Origin: Diphasiastrum complanatum
Taxonomy: Eukaryota > Streptophyta > Lycopodiopsida > Lycopodiales > Lycopodiaceae
Reading direction: 5' to 3'
NCBI GenBank assembly: GCA_029204225.1
Contig: CM055109.1
Location: 21,322,349-21,386,348, forward strand
DNA: 64,000 nucleotides
Shown here: positions 58,684 through 64,000 of the stretch, piece after piece
Position numbering within the stretch: position 1 is the stretch's first letter
Layout: the number at the start of each line of letters is the position of its first letter
Made by a program: the position numbers and the translations under genes
The notes under the pieces: model-generated
The model's input: only the letters and a program-made list of their open reading frames with translations
What the model was told of the DNA's origin: nothing
Databases searched by the model: none

Positions 58684-60719
58684 TTAGAGGACACAAAGGT
58701 GCAAGTTGTAAAAAACAGACTCCTTCAGAAGGTAACCATGCCACTGAGTTTGAGAATTGCTTTTCCCACAATAATGTGATGCCACCAACATTATTAGCAA
58801 TTTTGAATAATGTTGGTAACAAATATCATTAATTGGTGCGATGCAATGTTCTTTCGACGTTTTGATGTAATCTCTAACATCATATGTGCAACGTAGTAAA
58901 ACCACATTTGGTGTAGGGGTATATGAGTCCTCGATAATACTCTGTAAGACTGGTAAAGAAAAGACTTTTTTACATCTTAGCCTTTTGGAGAAGCAACTGA
59001 ACATTTGGTCAACTTGATCATGAGTGTGACCCACCAATAAAAATCCTATTTTGATTTTTTTGAAAATCTTCAGAACAACTATCATTGATAAATATGCTAG
59101 CATTGTTTGATTTTTATTTTTTCTGGCAGTAGAATCTCAGGAAGACTATTACCAAATTCAACTATAATTTTGTGAATTATGATAATGGTCAGGTTTGGAT
59201 CATTTCAAACATTTAGATAGTTGAAATACACTTTAGACTGCAAAGTGGCGTTGAATATCAGAGCACCAAACCAATGAACTTGAATAAAATCAGCTTCGTT
59301 TAAATTATTTGGCACTCTTACAAAATGTGGCATTAGTGTTTTCTTTCGATCCATTATATCGATTACGAGACTTAAATACTTTTGAGAAAACTCCAAACGC
59401 TTTTTTTGGTGTTTTAAAAGTTGTTGTCTTTTTGTTGTCTGTTGCTTTGTGTGGATTTGAAGTGACTTTGTAATGTCTTCTAAAAAATTTACACACAAAA
59501 AAAAAAAAGAATTAAATCTAAGTAATTAGAAACGCAAAAGAAATTTAAAATCAGTGAAACAAATTTTAATAACAAATACTTTTTTCTTGAGAAGTTTTCG
59601 CTTGTTCTTTGAGTGCTTTTAGTTTCTCATAGATAGTACAAACAGACATTCTAGATTTTTTGGAATTTTTACTAGACCAAAATCTCTCCTCCATAGCTTC
59701 AGAAATAAGAATAACTTAGATGTTGAACATTCTTGGACATTGCAAAGTCTTTGTACATCAAGAATATTTCCAATTTCATGAAATTGTCTGGAAGATGAAA
59801 ATACAGAGAATTTGGAAGTTTCTCGGCATTCACATTAATGAAATGAGTTAACCACGCTTTTGCGGTTAAGTAGTACAGAGAAACAGTTTGACCTTGAACA
59901 AAACCTTGAAGGCTTGGATCTTTTTGTAACCTCGTGTGACTGCGGGAAAGTCTTGAGTTCCCAATTGCATGAACACCTTTGAAAGCTTTATGTCAAACCA
60001 GTTGTTTCCAAAAAGTAAGCAAAACCTTTTCGATCGGGCCTTATAGATGAACAAAGATAATAATTTTGATCAGTTTTTGTCTTTGAAAAAAACCTTGATC
60101 GAATTTGCCTAATTTCAGCAAAGCTTAACTTTTGTAAACATGAGGAAACACAGCAACCTATCTTTCTGACTTTACAAATTTCTTGAGGTTTGAGCAATTG
60201 ATTTTGACGTCCCGTCATTTCACGACTTGCTTGTAAATCTCTTCAAAACTTGTCTTTGCCCTTGGATTCTGCTCTGTAAGAGAAACTTGGTACATTAGCA
60301 CCTAATGACTTTGGTAATATTGAAGTTGTACCTCGGACATGTGCTTCTCGCATCTCATCTGCATCGTCTCCTTGATTTTCACAGGAAGGCTCTACGCTAT
60401 CAAAAATATCTTCTACATTAGAAAATATTGATGTTTTTTATTTTACAACATTTTATCTAATTGGGATTGTAGACTGACTTGAATAAGTGAGTGTTTGCTT
60501 GTTTCTGAACCACTACAATTCTCACCCGAGGGAGAATAGTATACTATTTGGGGATTCATGAGACAAAGATGAAGAACTAGTACAAAATTCACTGGCTTGA
60601 GTTGAACTTGGAGTCATTTCATGGTACGTAATTGTAGCTTTAATATCAGACGAAGAACTAGTAGAAACTACATCAAAGTAAGTTGGAGCGAGAAAAATTA
60701 AAGAAGATGAGCTTTCCAT
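58684..60719 (-). pseudogene. DUF7869-type transposase-like protein, copy 3
   Basis: Read from an ATG at 60719 (MESSSSLIF) it has a Ser/Thr-rich N-terminus, then CCVSSCLQKLSFAEIRQIRSRFF and NYYLCSSIRPDRK (60150-60030), VHAIGNSRLSRSHTRLQKDP (about 59970), LTAKAWLTHFINV, then LVIDIMDRKKTLMPHFVRVP (59390-59320), a damaged CQKNKN where DNCGG..NKN is expected (about 59130), and GFLLVGHTHDQVDQMF (59050-59000). The order matches copies 1 and 2, and the MDRKKT..PHF block adds another conserved Asp region. Stops and frameshifts are frequent. ATG position: the first upstream palindrome is centred 40 bp away, against 39 in copy 1. It is divergent from the ParB-like pseudogene. Confidence 0.7.
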
Positions 60720-60751
60720 TGGGAAAATAGTCAAATACTAGTTCAAATACT

Positions 60752-60785
60752 CTATGCTGAGCATAGGAAGCTATGCTTGGCATGG
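60752..60785. repeat. Two CTATGCT-N-AGCATAG palindromes
   Basis: CTATGCTGAGCATAG at 60752-60766 and CTATGCTTGGCATGG at 60771-60785. They are the same element as the cluster at 9382-10423 and lie at the same place relative to the divergent DUF7869-type gene. Only two units here. Confidence 0.85.
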
Positions 60786-61370
60786 GAAACAATGTTGGCA
60801 ATGGGTTCCACAGATTGGAGGTATGCCAAAATGCATAGAAAACATAGGACCAAAAATATCCGAGCACAAATATTTCAAGGCAAGAGTAGACAATGAGTTC
60901 AACTCTAGTAACTCTTTCTTAAGTAGTCTGAGAGATTTAGGGTCGAAGTCACAATCAAGGCAGATTAGGATTAGGGTTAGAGAACAAATTTAGATAGCTT
61001 AATAATATGAGATTCAAAGTTGGCTTGGCCAGCAACGGCATTGGTTTTGTCCTTATTTATGTCTTCGAACTCAAAGACTTCTAGGTGGTACTGGCAATTT
61101 AAGATCCATGTTCCTGGCAATTTAGCAAATGAGGCTTTGCAAAATAGTGAGACAATATCAAGTCATAAATATTGCTTTGACAACCAAATTTCTCTAGTCA
61201 CTCTAAAAATGTATGACTCGGTTTATTTTGTTATGAAGTCATGGTTCGCAGAAATCAGCCTTCCGACGGACTAAACCAACTACTCAGCATGGCACCTACC
61301 CACAACCCATGAAATATTTAAGGGTGTTTCACCCCTGGCATAAGTCACCTTTGCCCATTCAATTTTCAAG

Positions 61371-62640
61371 ATGGCTCAAATTAGAGTTCGTCCACCAGTA
61401 AATCCATCCAATCTTCATAAAGTTGTCATGAACCACATGTTTTATTTTACAATTGGCTAAGAGGGACAGAAACTTTTAGAGCTTTTTCTTTGGACAACAG
61501 AGACTACCAGCAAAGGGCTGACTACTTTTATAGCACAAGGTCATGTGCTTCGCAAAGTATCGGTGGTAGATGACGACGTTGAAGCCATTGGTAAAAAAGT
61601 TTATTTATACATTGTGGAGAATGGATTCATGAAGATACGCCTTTGTGAGCATGCGATAGTGAGAAACTTCTTTGATGATGCGCTAAAGATCCTTGTGAGT
61701 TATTTCTCCTCTTTTACCATAATGATTTTGAATGATCTTGTCTGTCTTTATGTTAGTCATGGGTTTATCTAGACCATTTTCACTGTTGTACTTTTACAGA
61801 CCTTGAAAGCTTCAATTTTGATGGTAGCTGAGCTGCTTGGGAGAAAAGAGGACCCTATTCTGCCGAAGCTTGTTAGATCAATGTCATCTCGTAAGGGCTT
61901 GGCCGCCTCCTCACAAAAAGGACTCCTAGCCCCTTGACTCCTCCAAAGATACAGCCATCCTCTCTCCCCCAAGAGAAAACGTACCCAAATTGAGACTGTC
62001 TCTATTGATGCTTCAACCTCTCCTGTAACAAAAAATAGGAAATTCAAAAACATGACTCCCAAAGGCACATGTCTAAGAGTCTTTAAAAAACCCTCTCCTC
62101 CCTCAAGTGGCTTGAATCTATTTGGAGCTACCATTAAGCTCGCATCCAAACATGGCAAAACTGCGTGTTTTAATTCATGAAAACAAAAAAGTCCAAGAAA
62201 CTACATTTATCTTGGACATTGAACAATTGGAGAGGCCACCTATTGACCCTCTGACTAACAACATGCCCTTGGAGGTCAGGGAACCTAATAGCTCCCATGT
62301 ACATAATTCAAAAATAAAATTGAAAGACCACACTTAGACAATAGTGACCCCATTCATTGTTCTTGTTAATCTTGTTGTCTACCCCAGAGTAGTAGATTTT
62401 GATCTTAAACTAATTGATTCCTATAAATTTATTATTTTGGATGGGATCCACAATTTACAGGCTCAAAAAGAGCTATCTCCAGAATATCCCCACCTATTGT
62501 CCTTTAGACAAGTTAGTGCCATTGTTTTTGCTGGCCTGAGTGTTGAGGAGGCCAAGCTCCTTGCTTGGGACCACAACATTGATCAAGATTACAGATTGAA
62601 GATGACAATAATTCAAAGAGTGAGTTTCTTTGTTCACAGA
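61371..62640 (+). pseudogene. ParB-like domain protein, probable N-terminal half of a ParB-methylase
   Basis: Starts at an ATG at 61371 (MAQIRVRPPVNP), with one stop at 61458. A GT...AG intron (61695-61799, 105 nt) joins KIL to TLKAS in the same frame. A Lys-rich linker with a stop and frame change follows. From 62152 the frame gives VPL/VREPN-type text and then (62344-62620) FIVLVNLVVYP, YKFIILDGIHNLQAQKEL, VSAIVFAGLSVEEAKLLAWDHN and YRLKMTIIQR. This is the ParB/Spo0J nuclease-fold pattern: I.DG.H...A, V......LS..EA..LA..HN. A good GTGAGT donor follows at 62620, but the next exon was not found. In bacteria and phages this domain often precedes a DNA methylase; the methylase remnant at 10560-11548 sits in the equivalent position of locus 1. 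Confidence 0.55.
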
Positions 62641-64000
62641 TTTTTTCATTGCTAGAATCTATGAAGCGGTTCTTTACTTCTTGGTTTTTCACGTGTTTCT
62701 TAATCTCTGGATACCGGGTGTTTCTGCCCATTCTAGGCGGTTGGCTCTCTAAATGTTATCCTCTTACGTTAAGGCCAGATCAGGCAAAAAGTTGTGGTTT
62801 TGTTGTAGTATATCTCCTAGCCTGTCAGTGGGTTACTCAGATTACGTTCACTCTAGTAGCACTTACACAATCAAACCATGCAAGCCGAAATCATTCATCT
62901 ATAGATCTGCATGCAATGCTGATGAATTCCAATCGGTTCTTGCTACTAGCTACTTCTAAAATGTTAGAAAGAAACAAACAAGATTCTCAGCTTAATCTAC
63001 AGATCAACAGGTATGAAAGCAAAAAACAAGAAACTAATTACCAAACAGCATATTGAAAGTCCAAGGATCAAGAAACACACATTTCTTGATTCTTGGATAG
63101 CCCAAGAACATGAAGAACTGGAATGTCCATGTTATGCAAGATCTACACCACAATTCCAACTTGTTTAGTTTACTTGTATGCTGAAAACTACATTAAAAAC
63201 ATAGTACAAGAGATCTAACCCACTCTAATCCACATTGCATAATGAAAGAAAGCAGCAAATTAATCTAATTCCAGAACCACATTCAAAGAAATGGAAGGGC
63301 ATGCTCATAATAGAATCACTCAAGAAAACCATCATGAACAAGGAGCTTCAAGAATGCCAAGAACTCGTGGAAGATCTCCTTGTTCAATACAAGAGCAAAT
63401 TACATTACATTAAAGCTCCCTCACGAGAGGGGGGCTCTTAAATAACCCAAGAGGCTGCCCATGTGGAGCCTAAGTGGCAATCCCACCAATTAACAAATTC
63501 CAAGTGGAATTAGCTCTTCCACTAGAATTCACCACCAAAAGGTGGGTCACCCTAAGTTACTTAAGAGGGGTCTACTTGCATTTATTACATTGCCTAGAAA
63601 TACTACTAGCTCCTACATGGTCATTCCTTCTCTTGGGATTCACCATGAGACTCACATGATTTAAGACTATTATCCTAGCTAGTATATCTCAGCTCTCATG
63701 CTCGCTCTCATCTTCATCCTTCTCTCTTCCTTCAGGGAACTCCTCGGTCTAGGGTGAGAGGTGCTCTTGTAGAATAGCTCGGCTCAGCATCTTGGGGATT
63801 CCTCGGAATCCGCCAACATCATCTCCGCCTAATTTATTGCAGGACCCACGACAACACATATGGAATGACATTGTTTCTGCTTGGCGCTTGGAAAGCGTGG
63901 ATCTTCTGACGCTTTCGTAAAACCAAGTGCTTATTTTGCCACAAAATTGTTTCGCAACATTTGAGATTTCTTAGTGGACTTTACATTCCAGCCCGCTAGA
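62641..64000. other. No gene recognised to the window end
   Basis: An ORF of 135 codons (62649-63056) has no recognised motif. The DNA after 63100 is non-coding, with CTCTC-rich sequence near 63690-63730. It may be LTR sequence, but no terminus was seen. Confidence 0.4.

Overview
This 64 kb window looks like nuclear DNA from a land plant with a large, repeat-rich, AT-rich genome. A fern or other non-seed plant is my guess, but the sequence does not prove it. Evidence: plant-type Ty3/gypsy and Ty1/copia LTR retrotransposons (one primer-binding site matches tRNA-Asp, one matches initiator tRNA-Met), a CACTA transposase, long AT, GT and GA microsatellites, GT...AG introns, and one intact plant-type nodulin-like/NFD4-like transporter gene. 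No tRNA, rRNA or CRISPR locus was recognised. Almost every other coding stretch is a decayed mobile element.

Layout. 1-3119: minus-strand Ty3/gypsy element (gag, long repeat-bearing leader, tRNA-Asp primer site, about 820-bp LTR). 3120-5108: decayed Ulp1/C48-like protease with a Ser/Pro/Lys-rich N-terminus. 5155-5790: foldback. 5853-6296: minus-strand ORF with a paralogue at 55306-55647. 7537-7905: copia scrap. 8291-11548: locus 1 of the most interesting system. 11651-22158: mostly unique non-coding DNA with a large foldback, two tRNA-like SINEs and a poly-C tract. 22159-24003: intact transporter gene. 25634-28860: decayed CACTA transposase. 28990-30675: microsatellites and a repeat array. 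30742-33847: the most complete copy of a DUF7869-type protein. 34440-43158: gypsy remnants and 25-bp minisatellites. 43210-48880: copia remnants. 51374-52562: copia gag-protease remnant. 52700-53480: duplicated LRR-receptor pseudogene fragment. 56325-58440: copia remnant. 58684-62640: locus 3 of the unusual system.

The candidate undescribed system: two independent loci (8291-11548 and 58684-62640) share one architecture. A minus-strand gene encodes a DUF7869-type, transposase-like protein. Just upstream of its start codon lie palindromes of the form CCTATGCT-N-AGCATAGG; the first is centred 39 or 40 bp from the ATG in the two copies. On the far side lies a divergent plus-strand gene. At locus 3 this gene encodes a ParB-like domain interrupted by an in-phase intron; at locus 1 it encodes a beta-class DNA methyltransferase (GDCREI, DITY, SQKP, LDLFSGSGTT) with a cleanly splicing intron. 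In phages and bacteria ParB-like and methylase domains are often fused in that order, so I infer that the two plus-strand pieces are halves of one ancestral ParB-methylase gene. The inferred element would combine a DUF7869 protein, a DNA methylase and palindromic sites. Both loci are broken by stops and frameshifts, so active copies would have to be elsewhere in the genome.

Gene identities come from motif recognition by eye; no database search was run.
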